DNA of 64,000 bases. Source: an uncultured Alphaproteobacteria bacterium (GTDB lineage: Bacteria; Pseudomonadota; Alphaproteobacteria; HIMB59). The stretch lies in NCBI GenBank assembly GCA_902538085.1, contig CACBDV010000003.1, forward strand, positions 1-64,000, given 5' to 3'. Position numbers and translations under genes: made by a program. The notes beneath the pieces were generated by a model, which searched no databases, was not told the origin of the DNA, and saw nothing but the letters and a program-made list of their open reading frames with translations. Below are positions 9,288-19,185 of this stretch, piece after piece; within the stretch, counting starts at the first letter, position 1, and each line of letters begins with the position of its first letter.

Positions 9288-10336
9288 GCATCTATTACAT
9301 TATTCATTAAATTATTATAAGTAAAATTATTTTTAATAGGTTCTAAATTTTCTAAAATATTCATACATAAATCATCATTTGTAAGTAAGGTGTATATATT
9401 TTTATAAATATCAAAAGATCTTCTTTTACAGATTGTATGTTTTTTTAAAATATCATTATAATCAAATGTAGAAAGTTTTGGTTCAGCGATAATAGGTACA
9501 CACCCGCTGTGTATTCCTTCGATTCCTGATTTTCCCAAACCTCCAGGACAAGCAGTAATATAGAATTTATGTTTATTATATATATTATTTATTTGTGATA
9601 GTGATAAGTGGCCTAAAAATTCTATATTTTTTTCTAGTTTTAGAGTTTTAATTAATTCCAATAAATAATCTTTATAAGTATGATCATCTTTTAAATAAGG
9701 TGCTCCAATAATAATTAATTTCAAATTGATATTATTTATTTTTTTTAAAAGATAAACGCTCTCAATTAATAGATTGATATTCTTAATTTTGGATATTCTA
9801 CCAACACATACTAGTGAGTTAGATCTTTTTTGATAATTATTATATGAAAAAAATTTTTTTTTATCTACACCGTGTCCAATATTTGTAAAATGTTTTATAT
9901 TGTATATGTTATAAACATCATCTGAAGACAACCAAATATTTGTGAAATATTTAAGACTAATTAAAGATAAAATATTTTTAGATAAATGGCCATACCAAGT
10001 TATTATTTTAAATTTAAAAAATAATTTTAATGGAGATAAGATTATTGGAAATATATTTCCCATATATACGTAACAAAAATTTATTTTATTTTTTACTAAT
10101 ATAGGAATAACCAATTTGTATAATTCAAATAATTTAAATAATTTTAATTTTTGTTTAGTAGAATAAATTTTAACATTATTTGGAATATTTTTGGGTTGTT
10201 CACCAGAACTATTTAATGAAATTATAAATAATTTTTTTACCTCTTTAATATTTGCAAACTCAGAAATTCTTGAAAAAGTATCTGATAAAGCCAGGTCTTT
10301 TAAGTCAAGTGTTTGACAAAAAGCAATAATTTTCAT
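9266..10336 (-). CDS. GT4 family glycosyltransferase
   Basis: A 356-residue GT-B glycosyltransferase. The donor domain opens with LVCVGRISKIKNINLL, and the helix contacting the donor reads LGKSGIEGIHSGCVPIIAEP. Here the usual E-x7-E is degraded: only one glutamate, in GIEGIHSG, is clear, so donor binding may be atypical. The N-terminal domain has KINFCYVYMGN and KIITWYGH. It is the last gene of the long leftward operon that begins with gmd at 20214 and follows the asparagine-synthase-like gene by 62 bases. Its 3' end overlaps the convergent gene at 8409-9287. Confidence 0.75.
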   Translation of the reverse strand: MKIIAFCQTLDLKDLALSDTFSRISEFANIKEVKKLFIISLNSSGEQPKNIPNNVKIYSTKQKLKLFKLFELYKLVIPILVKNKINFCYVYMGNIFPIILSPLKLFFKFKIITWYGHLSKNILSLISLKYFTNIWLSSDDVYNIYNIKHFTNIGHGVDKKKFFSYNNYQKRSNSLVCVGRISKIKNINLLIESVYLLKKINNINLKLIIIGAPYLKDDHTYKDYLLELIKTLKLEKNIEFLGHLSLSQINNIYNKHKFYITACPGGLGKSGIEGIHSGCVPIIAEPKLSTFDYNDILKKHTICKRRSFDIYKNIYTLLTNDDLCMNILENLEPIKNNFTYNNLMNNVIDAYKTKYL

Positions 10337-10398
10337 GATTTAATTATCTGATATTAAAACATATTAGAGTTAATCAAATAAGTCTTCCACAAAAAAAA

Positions 10399-12156
10399 TT
10401 AGAAATAATTTCTTTTTAACCAGCAAGATAAAGAAAATAAACTATTTGAATATTTTATATCGTTCAATCTTGAAGTATTTATATTGACTTCATAATCTTT
10501 TAAAAAGGATGTAAAGTCTTTGTCAAAAATCTTACTTTTTTTAATTGATTGTATATCTTTATCTAGTAACCAATTAATTGGTATCTCCCATCCAGTTTTT
10601 TTTTTATTTAAAATATAATTTGGAATTTTATTTTTGTATGAATTTCTTAAAAGAGTTTTGCCAACTTTGTCTACTTTTTGACTAATATCATATGGCTCTA
10701 GAGAGTTTAAGATTGAATGTTGTAAAAATGGGAATCTTGTTTCAACACCAAAATTCATTCCTAAATTATCTTTTATCATAAGAGAGTCTTCAATCAACCA
10801 TGAGTTTAATTCATAATTAATAAACTCGTTAATAACATGATTATCTTTAATCAAATTTTTAAAATATTTTTTCAAATATGATATTGTATTTCTAGGCAAG
10901 GAAATGTTTTCTTGAGTTTGATATAAATCAAATAATCCATATGAGTCTTTTTTTATAATAAAATTAATATTCTTTAATAAAAATGAAACACCTTTGTAGT
11001 TTCTTAATTCAATGAGTTTCATAAGATCTTTTTTATTCAATATAGATAAAATTTTTTTTATGAAAATATGCTTATTATATCCCAAAAACATTTCATCTGA
11101 ACCATCACCTGAAATAATAGCTTTAAAATTATTTTTTTTTAAGTATTCCATCATCAAATAATAAATTGTTGTGCTTTTATTAAGCTTAGGTTCATACAAA
11201 ACAGAATAGCTCTCCTCATACACATCTTTAAATTTTTTAAAGCTAATTTCAAAATTATGATGATTTATACCCGTTTCAAGTGCAACTTTTTTTGCCATGT
11301 ATGAGTCCTCATTATATTTTGACTCAACATTTAAAAATGAAGTGCTAAAAGTATTTATTTTATCTTTTGATTTATTTGATAAAAATTCATATAGAAGAAC
11401 ATTTGAGTCTAATCCTCCACTTAATAACAATCCAAGAGGTGTCTCTGCTATAAATGAATTAGAAATATATTTAGAAAAGGAGTTATATTCAAAAAAATCT
11501 TTTTCTTGGATATTTTTAAAAAAAGTCTTTGATATTTTCTTAAATTTATTATCAAAAGTTATGATTTCACCAGGGTCTACTTTAAAAATATTGTTAAAAA
11601 AAGATTGAGAACCTAAAGAATAGCCAAATTTTAAATAGGTTTGTAAAGCAATAGGATTTATATTTTTTTTAAGATTTTCATGTAAAAAAAAAGAATTAAT
11701 ATGAGATGAAAAAATAAAACTACTATTATCATAGTAATAATATAACGGTTTAGTGCCAAATTTATCTCTTATTAAATAAATTTTCTCTGTTTCTATTTCA
11801 AATATTGAAATAGCAAACATACCCTCTAATTCGTTTATTTTATCAATGTGAAAAATATTTATAAATTTAAATAAAAATTCTGTATCTGAGTCAAAATTAC
11901 TGTCTAAATTATATTTTTTACAAAGCTCAAAAGAATTATATATCTCACCATTAAATAACATAACGTATTTATTATTACTTATAGGTTGAATAGAATTTTC
12001 AATATTTAAAGATGATATTGCTAACAAATTAAAACTAAAAGAAAAGTTATCAATAACTATACTTTTGTTTTTATCAGGGCCTCTGGACTCTGAATAATTA
12101 GCCATCTTTTTGACTAATTCTAAGTTATTAAAATTAAAACCATTTATTGAGCACAT
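10399..12156 (-). CDS. Asparagine-synthase-like glutamine amidotransferase
   Basis: A 585-residue AsnB-family protein. The glutaminase domain starts at the catalytic Cys2 (MCSINGF), with SRGPD near 24-28 and NGEIYN at 69-74. The synthetase domain carries the ATP-pyrophosphate loop SGGLDS (246-251) and GDGSDEMFLGY. All key residues look intact. In glycan islands such proteins (for example WbpS of Pseudomonas O-antigen clusters) are thought to amidate the carboxyl of uronic sugars rather than make asparagine. That reading fits this location but is an inference. It follows a paralogue by 8 bases, so two of these enzymes are made together. Confidence 0.82.
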   Translation of the reverse strand: MCSINGFNFNNLELVKKMANYSESRGPDKNKSIVIDNFSFSFNLLAISSLNIENSIQPISNNKYVMLFNGEIYNSFELCKKYNLDSNFDSDTEFLFKFINIFHIDKINELEGMFAISIFEIETEKIYLIRDKFGTKPLYYYYDNSSFIFSSHINSFFLHENLKKNINPIALQTYLKFGYSLGSQSFFNNIFKVDPGEIITFDNKFKKISKTFFKNIQEKDFFEYNSFSKYISNSFIAETPLGLLLSGGLDSNVLLYEFLSNKSKDKINTFSTSFLNVESKYNEDSYMAKKVALETGINHHNFEISFKKFKDVYEESYSVLYEPKLNKSTTIYYLMMEYLKKNNFKAIISGDGSDEMFLGYNKHIFIKKILSILNKKDLMKLIELRNYKGVSFLLKNINFIIKKDSYGLFDLYQTQENISLPRNTISYLKKYFKNLIKDNHVINEFINYELNSWLIEDSLMIKDNLGMNFGVETRFPFLQHSILNSLEPYDISQKVDKVGKTLLRNSYKNKIPNYILNKKKTGWEIPINWLLDKDIQSIKKSKIFDKDFTSFLKDYEVNINTSRLNDIKYSNSLFSLSCWLKRNYF

Positions 12157-12164
12157 ATTAAAGT

Positions 12165-14039
12165 TTAATTATTTTTTAATAGAAATTTTGATAATGAGTA
12201 AAGACTCCATACTTTTGCTAGATTATACTTCTTTTTTTCAATGTGATCTTTTACTAAATTATTAATTTGATTATAATTAAATTTAGTATCTGAATTAAAT
12301 GCGTTTTTAATACTAATGTTTAAATCGTCATTTAATTCATTTCTTAACCATAGTGAGGCAGGAGGAAGCAATCCAAACTTTTTTCTATTAATTAATTCAT
12401 GAGGTAATATATCTTTAAAAGCGTTTTTTATTAATTTCTTCCTGTTATGTTTATTTGTCCTCATATTAAATGGTAATGTTTTAGTAAAATTTACTAATTC
12501 TTGATCCAAAAAAGGAAATCTTAGCTCTAAAGATTTACTCATACTTAATTTGTCAACATAAATACAATAGTGTTCTCTCAACCACAAGGAAAACTCTAGA
12601 TCATTCAATTCTGTTTTCAAATCAATTTTATTTATATCTGGAAAAAATTTTTTTAATCTTTCATTAATTTCTATCTGATTATTATTAAAATTTGAAATTT
12701 GACTAATATCTTTTACATCGAATACAGAATGCCAGTTTAGATATCTATCTTTAAATGATTTATGAACACCTTTTTCAAATAATGTTTTTAGCTTTGGAAA
12801 TGAAAGGAAAAACTTATTTTTTGAAATTTTATCCCTTATTTTAAATGGTAAGAGTCCATAAATGCCATATATGTAGTCAAGGAATAAAAAATTATATCCT
12901 CCAAATATTTCATCCGAACCATCACCTGTTATTAAAACTTTATTTTCAATAGCAACATCATTGTAGAGTTGTGATAAACTAATATTTTGAAATGCGTATG
13001 ATGGCTCTTCTAAGCTGTTAAATGATTCATTTAATTTGTCCAACAATCTGTATTCATTAATCTCAACTTTAGTATTTTTTAGATTAAATTTATTAGAAAG
13101 AAAAGAAGCATAATTACTATCCTCATTAAATTTATTTTTTTCACTTTGAGATAAATAACTAAAATTATTATATATTGTAAAAGTATCTATATCTTTATTT
13201 AAAATTTCTTTAGCTATTAAACATAAAGTTGTTGAGTCTAAACCTCCACTCAATGCAAAATTAATTGGAAAATCTCCTTGGAATCTAGACTCTAAACTTT
13301 TTATCATAAGATCTCTGAATTTTTGAGTTGCATCCTTTTCAGAGATATCTTTATCTATGTTATAATTATAATGGTCATAAAAAAAATCTACTGAATATTT
13401 ATTATCATTTAAATTGAAAATGACATTTGACCCAGGCTCAACTTTAAAAATATTCTTATATATGGTATAAGGACTAGGTATGTATCCAAGTTTTAAATAT
13501 ATTTCTAGAGAAATATTATCTATATCCAACTTTAAATTTGGAATTGATAAAATAGGTTTTATTTCAGATGAGAATATAAAATATTTATCATTATCCAAAA
13601 AAAATAATGGTTTTTGGCCAAACTGGTCCCTGCTCAGTATTATTTTGTTATTTTTTTTATCAAAAACAGAAATGGCATACATGCCATTTAAATATGATAA
13701 ATATTGCGAATTATAGAGGTCATATAGAGGTAGAATTACCTCACCATCTGAAGAAGATTTCATTATGGTAGAATTTAAATTATGACTTTGGATTAATTCC
13801 TTGTAATTATAAATTTCACCATTAAATACTGAATAGTTTCCATTAGAAAAACTGTAAGGCATCGATAAGCTTTTACTGTCGACAATAGAAAGTCTTCTAT
13901 AGCCCATTATAAAGTTTTCTTTAATTCGAATACTATCTCCTTGATCTGGGCCTCTATGATATAATGATTTTAAGCAGTAATTAAATATTTCATTAGATAT
14001 TTTGCCTTGTTTGCAAAGTATTCCTAAAATTCCACACAT
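12165..14039 (-). CDS. Asparagine-synthase-like glutamine amidotransferase
   Basis: A 624-residue AsnB-family protein, the closest of the three in this island to a canonical enzyme. It starts MCGILGIL with catalytic Cys2. YHRGPDQGD is at about 27-35 and NGEIYN at 73-78. SGGLDS is at 264-269, followed by GDGSDEIFGGY and the C-terminal SLELRFPFLDQELV block. The start lies two bases after the stop of the ColD-like gene. True asparagine synthesis cannot be excluded, but the operon position among sugar genes favours amidation of a sugar or sugar-linked carboxylate, with ammonia channelled from glutamine. Confidence 0.82.
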   Translation of the reverse strand: MCGILGILCKQGKISNEIFNYCLKSLYHRGPDQGDSIRIKENFIMGYRRLSIVDSKSLSMPYSFSNGNYSVFNGEIYNYKELIQSHNLNSTIMKSSSDGEVILPLYDLYNSQYLSYLNGMYAISVFDKKNNKIILSRDQFGQKPLFFLDNDKYFIFSSEIKPILSIPNLKLDIDNISLEIYLKLGYIPSPYTIYKNIFKVEPGSNVIFNLNDNKYSVDFFYDHYNYNIDKDISEKDATQKFRDLMIKSLESRFQGDFPINFALSGGLDSTTLCLIAKEILNKDIDTFTIYNNFSYLSQSEKNKFNEDSNYASFLSNKFNLKNTKVEINEYRLLDKLNESFNSLEEPSYAFQNISLSQLYNDVAIENKVLITGDGSDEIFGGYNFLFLDYIYGIYGLLPFKIRDKISKNKFFLSFPKLKTLFEKGVHKSFKDRYLNWHSVFDVKDISQISNFNNNQIEINERLKKFFPDINKIDLKTELNDLEFSLWLREHYCIYVDKLSMSKSLELRFPFLDQELVNFTKTLPFNMRTNKHNRKKLIKNAFKDILPHELINRKKFGLLPPASLWLRNELNDDLNISIKNAFNSDTKFNYNQINNLVKDHIEKKKYNLAKVWSLYSLSKFLLKNN

Positions 14040-14041
14040 AC

Positions 14042-15217
14042 TTATTTATTATTAAGTAATTTATATTTAGATATTGTGTTTATAAGATAATCTATTTGTT
14101 TGAAAAGATTTTTTGGATAATTACCAACATAAAATGAGTTATTAGAAATATATTCGGCATTTTTCAAACTACTACTAGTGTAATTTGAATATTTAATCAC
14201 GGGTTGGTTGGTGAATAAACCAGATGCTATGGGGCGAACTTCAATTTTTTTATCAATTAAATATTTTATAAGTTTTTTTAAATTAATTTGTGACTCTTTT
14301 TTTTTGATAAAAGCAAAGCTAAAGAAACTGCTGTTTTTTTCAAATTTTTGCAAATAAAAATCTTCGTTATCACGCATTAATTTATATAAGTACTTGGCAT
14401 TCAAATATCTAATTTTTTGAAAATGAGAGATTTTCTTTAATTGTATATTTCCTAAGGCGCCTGACATCTCTAAAGGTCTTACATTAAAGCCTGGTAGAAT
14501 AAAATTAAATTTATTTTTAAATTTATCATTTGGAAGAGAAAAAAATTTCCTATTTTCTATCTCTCTTGACCATCCATGAGCTCTAAGTGACTGGCATACC
14601 TGGTATAAGTACTCGTTATTGGTCAAAATCATACCTCCCTCCATAGTCTGAATATGATGCGAGAAAAAAAAACTAAATGTACCTAATTTTCCAAAGGTAC
14701 CTGCATATTTATTTTTATGTTTAGATGCTAATGACTCACAATTATCCTCTAATAAATGAAGATTATATTTATTAGCTATTTTTTTGATCGTACTTAAATT
14801 AGATGATAATCCCAAAAGATTTACACAAAAAATTGCTTTTGTTTTTGCTGAAATTGACTTTTCAATTAAATTTTCGTCTATATTGAGAGTTAATGGATCA
14901 ATATCAATAAACTTCATTTTTAAGCCAAAATTTATTAGAGGGTTAAATGTTGTACTCCAAGAAATAGCAGGAACTAAAACTTCATCTCCTATTTTTAAAT
15001 TGTTTTTTTTTAGAAAAAAAAGAGAATAAACAGCAATTAAATTAGCTGAAGACCCAGAATTAACCATAATAGAATATTTAGAGTTAAATTTTTTAGCAAA
15101 ATTTTTTTCGAATGATTTAACCTCTTTCCCCATTGTAAAAGAGTTTTTTTTAATACATTTTTTCAGAGCATTATATTCACTTTCATCCCATGTTAAATCT
15201 GTAAGATTATACTTCAT
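14042..15217 (-). CDS. ColD-like PLP-dependent nucleotide-sugar 3-dehydratase
   Basis: A 391-residue DegT-fold protein in which the PLP lysine is replaced by histidine. The segment reads FSFFFSHHIQTMEGG, with H187 at the lysine position (counting from the ATG at 15217). D158 in LEDNCES is the pyridine-nitrogen aspartate. The Lys-to-His change is the hallmark of ColD (GDP-4-keto-6-deoxymannose 3-dehydratase, a 388-residue enzyme with His188), which removes the 3-hydroxyl using PLP and glutamate. An in-frame TTG at 15244 would add nine residues; I prefer the ATG. gmd and a fucose/colitose-synthase-like reductase lie in the same operon, so a GDP-3,6-dideoxyhexose is the likely product. Confidence 0.8.
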   Translation of the reverse strand: MKYNLTDLTWDESEYNALKKCIKKNSFTMGKEVKSFEKNFAKKFNSKYSIMVNSGSSANLIAVYSLFFLKKNNLKIGDEVLVPAISWSTTFNPLINFGLKMKFIDIDPLTLNIDENLIEKSISAKTKAIFCVNLLGLSSNLSTIKKIANKYNLHLLEDNCESLASKHKNKYAGTFGKLGTFSFFFSHHIQTMEGGMILTNNEYLYQVCQSLRAHGWSREIENRKFFSLPNDKFKNKFNFILPGFNVRPLEMSGALGNIQLKKISHFQKIRYLNAKYLYKLMRDNEDFYLQKFEKNSSFFSFAFIKKKESQINLKKLIKYLIDKKIEVRPIASGLFTNQPVIKYSNYTSSSLKNAEYISNNSFYVGNYPKNLFKQIDYLINTISKYKLLNNK

Positions 15218-16463
15218 TTCTTTTAATGATTTTTCCACCTTCAAATACTCTAGCTATAACGTAATATATAATTGGCATTATTGGTATTCTAAATCTTGCA
15301 TAAGTATCAGTTGATATAGAGGGTAAAATAGTAATGTAAAGAATTAATACAATAAAAAAGAAAAATAAATTTCTATCGGAGTAATATAAATTATAAAAAC
15401 AAAAAAGGAATAATAATAATAACAAAAAATGAGAAAATAGGTAACTGAGATAATAAATATAATCTAAAGTGAATTTAAAATCATTCAAAATATGATTAAT
15501 ACCTATTTTATATTCGTTACCGAATAGTTTGTATATTTTGTGCTCAGACCTATTAAGAAAAATATTTAAAAACTTTTTAAAAGTAAAAATTGAAAATTTT
15601 AAAGGGTGATCTGTGATAGTGCTAATTATTCTTGATTGCATTAATTTATAATCGTTTGGTTTTGGTAAGTTTTGACTTAATTCATAATTATCAATATTTT
15701 TCAAAGAATTATTAAATGGGACAATGCTCCAATTATAAAAAGTTTGAATCTTTTGTGAGGAAAATGAGTCTAAGCCAATAATTTTAAAATTTCTCTCCGA
15801 CCAGTAAGATGTTAGTAAAGTCAAAACTATTATAAATAACGGGAGAAAAATTAAATGCTTATAACTTTTCAAAATTAAAAAAGGAATTACAAAAATATAA
15901 ATGTAGATAAATGTAGGCTTAGTAAAAATTAAAACAAGTAAAATTAAATATAAAAAAAAACTATTAACAATTTTAAATTTTTTTTCTAAAAAAAAAATTA
16001 ATAAAAAATTTATTAAAAGTAATGTTATTGACTCACTTAAAAATACTGATGAATAATAGAAAATCAATAAGTCTGTATTAAATAAAATTACAAAAACTAA
16101 TTTACTATTAAAATTTTTAAATAATTTTATTGATAGATAAAAACTTGATGATGTTATTAAAATTGACTGAAGAATTACTACAAAAAGGTTAGACTTAAAT
16201 ATAAGAAATAACATCGACAAAAATATTGAGTAAAAAGGTAATGATTTAGTTTCGTAAATAAAATTATCATCTTCAAAATAACCAAATTTATAGTTTTCTA
16301 AGATATTATATGCAGGTTTCAAATATCTATTTGTGTCATCCTCTAAATAGAAAACAGGATTAGATAAATAGATTAAAAATAAAATTAATAGTTTAATAAA
16401 GATAATAATTATAAAAATTTGGTAAGTTTTATCAAATTTCTCAGAAAATATATTTTTGTACAT
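15207..16463 (-). CDS. GT-C membrane glycosyltransferase (ArnT/PMT-like)
   Basis: A 418-residue polytopic inner-membrane protein with roughly ten hydrophobic segments. After the first segment comes the acidic loop LEDDTNRYLKPAYNIL (about residues 40-55). That position and the paired aspartates match the catalytic periplasmic loop of GT-C enzymes, which use polyprenyl-phosphate sugars. The adjacent GT2 gene (16463-17164), sharing one base with this gene, could make the polyprenyl-phosphate sugar donor, as in ArnC/ArnT or DPM/PMT pairs. The role would be adding a side sugar to the glycan or lipid A on the periplasmic face. The substrate is unknown. Confidence 0.7.
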   Translation of the reverse strand: MYKNIFSEKFDKTYQIFIIIIFIKLLILFLIYLSNPVFYLEDDTNRYLKPAYNILENYKFGYFEDDNFIYETKSLPFYSIFLSMLFLIFKSNLFVVILQSILITSSSFYLSIKLFKNFNSKLVFVILFNTDLLIFYYSSVFLSESITLLLINFLLIFFLEKKFKIVNSFFLYLILLVLIFTKPTFIYIYIFVIPFLILKSYKHLIFLPLFIIVLTLLTSYWSERNFKIIGLDSFSSQKIQTFYNWSIVPFNNSLKNIDNYELSQNLPKPNDYKLMQSRIISTITDHPLKFSIFTFKKFLNIFLNRSEHKIYKLFGNEYKIGINHILNDFKFTLDYIYYLSYLFSHFLLLLLFLFCFYNLYYSDRNLFFFFIVLILYITILPSISTDTYARFRIPIMPIIYYVIARVFEGGKIIKRNEV

Positions 16464-17164
16464 TATTTACTTAAAAATTCTTTAACAAAACAATAAATAA
16501 ACTCAAATCCAACCCTTACACTAGATGCTTTTGTTTGGCCATGTATACGCTGTCCCTCAATAGTAGGAAATTCGCATATATTGTAATTTTCTTTCATTGA
16601 TCTTAGAGTCATTTGGTATTCAATTGTAAAACGTTTAGAATTAAGATTAAGTAATCTAATTTTTTTTACTTTTAAAGCTCTATATCCATTTATTGAGTCT
16701 GTGATGTATTGTTTTTTTTTATTAAAAGCAAAATTAATTAAAAAATTAAAAAAATTATTAGCTATCTTTCTGGGTTTAAAAAAATTTAGATCCTCTTCGT
16801 TAAATGACTCCTTCATCATTCTAGAAGCTATAATTAAATCATAACTATTTTTGTTGATTAGTTTAATAAATCTTGAAATATCATCTATATCTTCATTGCC
16901 ATCTGGTGAGAATAAAATTAAGTAATCTGCATTAGAATAATTTATAGCTTGAATTATCGCTGACCCTCTGCCCTTTTTTTCTTGAATTATTAACTTAATA
17001 GATAAATCTCTAATTAAATTTTGTGTGCCATCAGTTGATTTATTGTCAATGAAAAAAACTTCATTGAAATCGTTTTTATTAATACAATTTTTAATGCTAA
17101 ATTGGTTCTCTTTTAAATTTTCAAATTCGTTATAAGTGAGTATACATAAATCTGTTTTAATCAT
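16463..17164 (-). CDS. GT2 family glycosyltransferase (polyprenyl-phosphate sugar synthase-like)
   Basis: A 233-residue GT-A inverting glycosyltransferase. It starts with TDLCILTYNEFENL, has the nucleotide-binding D40 in VFFIDNKSTDGTQN, GRGSAIIQA, and D88 in FSPDGNEDIDD, the metal-binding aspartates of GT2. There are no C-terminal membrane segments, so it resembles the short soluble DPM1-type enzymes. Its coupling to the GT-C gene suggests it charges a polyprenyl phosphate with the sugar that enzyme uses. It overlaps the upstream reductase gene by 8 bases. The identity of the sugar cannot be read. Confidence 0.8.
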   Translation of the reverse strand: MIKTDLCILTYNEFENLKENQFSIKNCINKNDFNEVFFIDNKSTDGTQNLIRDLSIKLIIQEKKGRGSAIIQAINYSNADYLILFSPDGNEDIDDISRFIKLINKNSYDLIIASRMMKESFNEEDLNFFKPRKIANNFFNFLINFAFNKKKQYITDSINGYRALKVKKIRLLNLNSKRFTIEYQMTLRSMKENYNICEFPTIEGQRIHGQTKASSVRVGFEFIYCFVKEFLSK

Positions 17165-18149
17165 TTAACGTGTTGTAATAATCTATTGTTTTAGAAATTC
17201 CTACTTGCAAATTAGTAAATTTAAACTTTTTTCCAATAAATTTTCTCAATAATTTTGTATCACACGATCTATACTTTTGGGCAACTCCAACACTTTTTGT
17301 GTTAATTATTAATATTTTTTTATTTGTTTTTTTATTATAAATCTTTGAAAGTTCATTTCTTATTTCTAATATTGTATAGTTTAGTTCCGAACCAACGTTT
17401 ACAGTTATATTTTTACATTTACTATTTTCAGCAAGTTTAACAATAATCCTTGCAACATCAGATATATATACAAAATTTCTTGATGACTTTAAATCACCTA
17501 ATATTTTAATTGGTTTGTTATATTTTATAAAATTTTCAAATTTTTGGATAAGAGAGGAAATTACATGTCCTGTTTTTTCATTAAAATTATCGTAAGGGCC
17601 GTAAAAATTAAATGGTCTCAAAATTAAAAAGCTTATTTTTTGGTTTATGGCAAGTGATTTACATATGTTTTCCATTACTCTTTTTGACATAGCATATGTA
17701 AAATTTGATTTATCAGGTAAAATTTTGTCTCCCATATCTTCACTATAATTAATATTTTTTTTATACGGCGGATAAACACATGCTGAGCTAATAAAAATAA
17801 ATTTTAGGTTTTTTTTAGAAACTTTTTTTTCTACTAAAATATTTATAAATTCTAGTAATGGGTTTATGTGACTATCAAGATTAATGTTAGATTTAGAATT
17901 AAATAAAACACCTCCTACAAACGCTACATTAAAAATTATAATATCGACTTTATTAATAATTTTAATTAGTTTGTCTAAGTCTTTGTGCCTATTTTTACTA
18001 CCTAAATTTAAGTAAATTGAATTATTTGAACTCTTATTTCTTCTAGTGGTCGTATAATAAGTTTTTTTATCATGATCTAATAAATTCAAAATGTTTTTTG
18101 ATAAGAAGCTATCCCCACCTATAATTAAGTATTGTTTTTTACTATTCAA
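17157..18149 (-). CDS. GDP-fucose/colitose synthase-like NAD(P) reductase
   Basis: A 330-residue extended short-chain dehydrogenase. The cofactor loop is IIGGDSFLSKN (a variant of GxxGxxG). The active site includes ISSACVYPP and Y-x3-K in YAMSKRVME. The C-terminal substrate region RPFNFYGPYDNF...GHVI is very like the NLYGPGDNF...HV motif of GDP-L-fucose synthase (Fcl/WcaG) and of its relative ColC. In the same operon gmd and a ColD-like enzyme would supply GDP-4-keto-3,6-dideoxymannose, which this enzyme could epimerise and reduce. Family is well supported; product (colitose or another dideoxyhexose) is inferred. Confidence 0.78.
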   Translation of the reverse strand: MNSKKQYLIIGGDSFLSKNILNLLDHDKKTYYTTTRRNKSSNNSIYLNLGSKNRHKDLDKLIKIINKVDIIIFNVAFVGGVLFNSKSNINLDSHINPLLEFINILVEKKVSKKNLKFIFISSACVYPPYKKNINYSEDMGDKILPDKSNFTYAMSKRVMENICKSLAINQKISFLILRPFNFYGPYDNFNEKTGHVISSLIQKFENFIKYNKPIKILGDLKSSRNFVYISDVARIIVKLAENSKCKNITVNVGSELNYTILEIRNELSKIYNKKTNKKILIINTKSVGVAQKYRSCDTKLLRKFIGKKFKFTNLQVGISKTIDYYNTLND

Positions 18150-19168
18150 TTTTTACTCCACAACCTTTGTTTATAGTAATTAATATACTTGGTATAATTT
18201 TTATCTATCTGATTTATAGCATCTAATAATGATCTAAATTTATCTATACTCAAACAAACATCATAATTTTTCTGATATTTACTTAATAATTCGTTATTTT
18301 TAGCTATAGATAAGGACATGGTATTTAGTAAGTAACATTCAAATAGAGCATTTGAACTAATACCAATAATTAAATCAATACTATAAGTATCTATGCACTG
18401 AAAAATACTTATATTTTTATCAATCATTGTAATATTTTTATTTATATTTTCCGGAAAATTTATATTTTTTTTTAATTTATAAAATAATGAATAATTCTTA
18501 GTAATTAAATCATCAAAATTTATATATCTACTTAATTCGAAATGTAATTCTTGTAAAAATAAGATATTTCTTATTCTCTTTTCAGGCCTCTGGTTAAATT
18601 TTTTATAATTATCTAGTCTATATCCAATATTTATAAATTTAGTTTTATTATTTAAATTTAAATTTATTGCTATTTTCTTAAAAAAGTTATTCCAAACTAA
18701 ATATTTTGAGGGACTGGCATTGATAATCTCAATATAATTATCATAAATTTGACCATGCATATAAAGCACAGATTGTATCTTTAAATAATTGCAAGCTTTG
18801 ATTAGTGGTATAGTATGCCTAATATCATCGAGTATATATATTTTTTTTATTTTAAGAAATTTAAGAACAAAAATAAAAAATTTTTTTTTTGACTCTAAAT
18901 GATCAGATTTTTTTGAGAATAAGTTAAAGAAAGAAACTTGATAAATGGAATTTTTTCTTTTAAAAAAATTTAAGAAAGAGTATCTTAAATTCGTGGTATG
19001 GATTAAAATCCCTGCAGGTCTTACTCTTTTGTAAAGCCAATATGATCTTTTTTCGATTAATTCATTTCGATTTTCATTAAAGTACATTAATACTTTATTA
19101 TGATTTAATTTAATTAGTAAGATTGAGATAGAGCTGAGTATTAATAATATAAAGTTTTTAATTTTCAA
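18146..19168 (-). CDS. Putative GT-B-type surface carbohydrate transferase (unrecognised)
   Basis: A 340-residue protein with an N-terminal hydrophobic stretch (NFILLILSSISILLI, about residues 5-19), then a soluble body. YMHGQIYDNYIE and a later LIIGISSNALFECYLLNT recall GT-B transferases of the capsule/CDP-glycerol type, where a His-Gly after the first domain and an S-x-x-x-E region near the end are common. I cannot assign a family. It lies between gmd (18 bases away) and the reductase gene (4-base ATGA overlap), so a role in the same glycan is likely. Confidence 0.5.
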   Translation of the reverse strand: MKIKNFILLILSSISILLIKLNHNKVLMYFNENRNELIEKRSYWLYKRVRPAGILIHTTNLRYSFLNFFKRKNSIYQVSFFNLFSKKSDHLESKKKFFIFVLKFLKIKKIYILDDIRHTIPLIKACNYLKIQSVLYMHGQIYDNYIEIINASPSKYLVWNNFFKKIAINLNLNNKTKFINIGYRLDNYKKFNQRPEKRIRNILFLQELHFELSRYINFDDLITKNYSLFYKLKKNINFPENINKNITMIDKNISIFQCIDTYSIDLIIGISSNALFECYLLNTMSLSIAKNNELLSKYQKNYDVCLSIDKFRSLLDAINQIDKNYTKYINYYKQRLWSKN

Positions 19169-19185
19169 AAAATATTTAAATAAGA

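Noticed and set aside
11297-11608. Plus-strand open frame of 103 codons
   Set aside because: It is an antisense shadow of the asparagine-synthase-like gene at 10399-12156.
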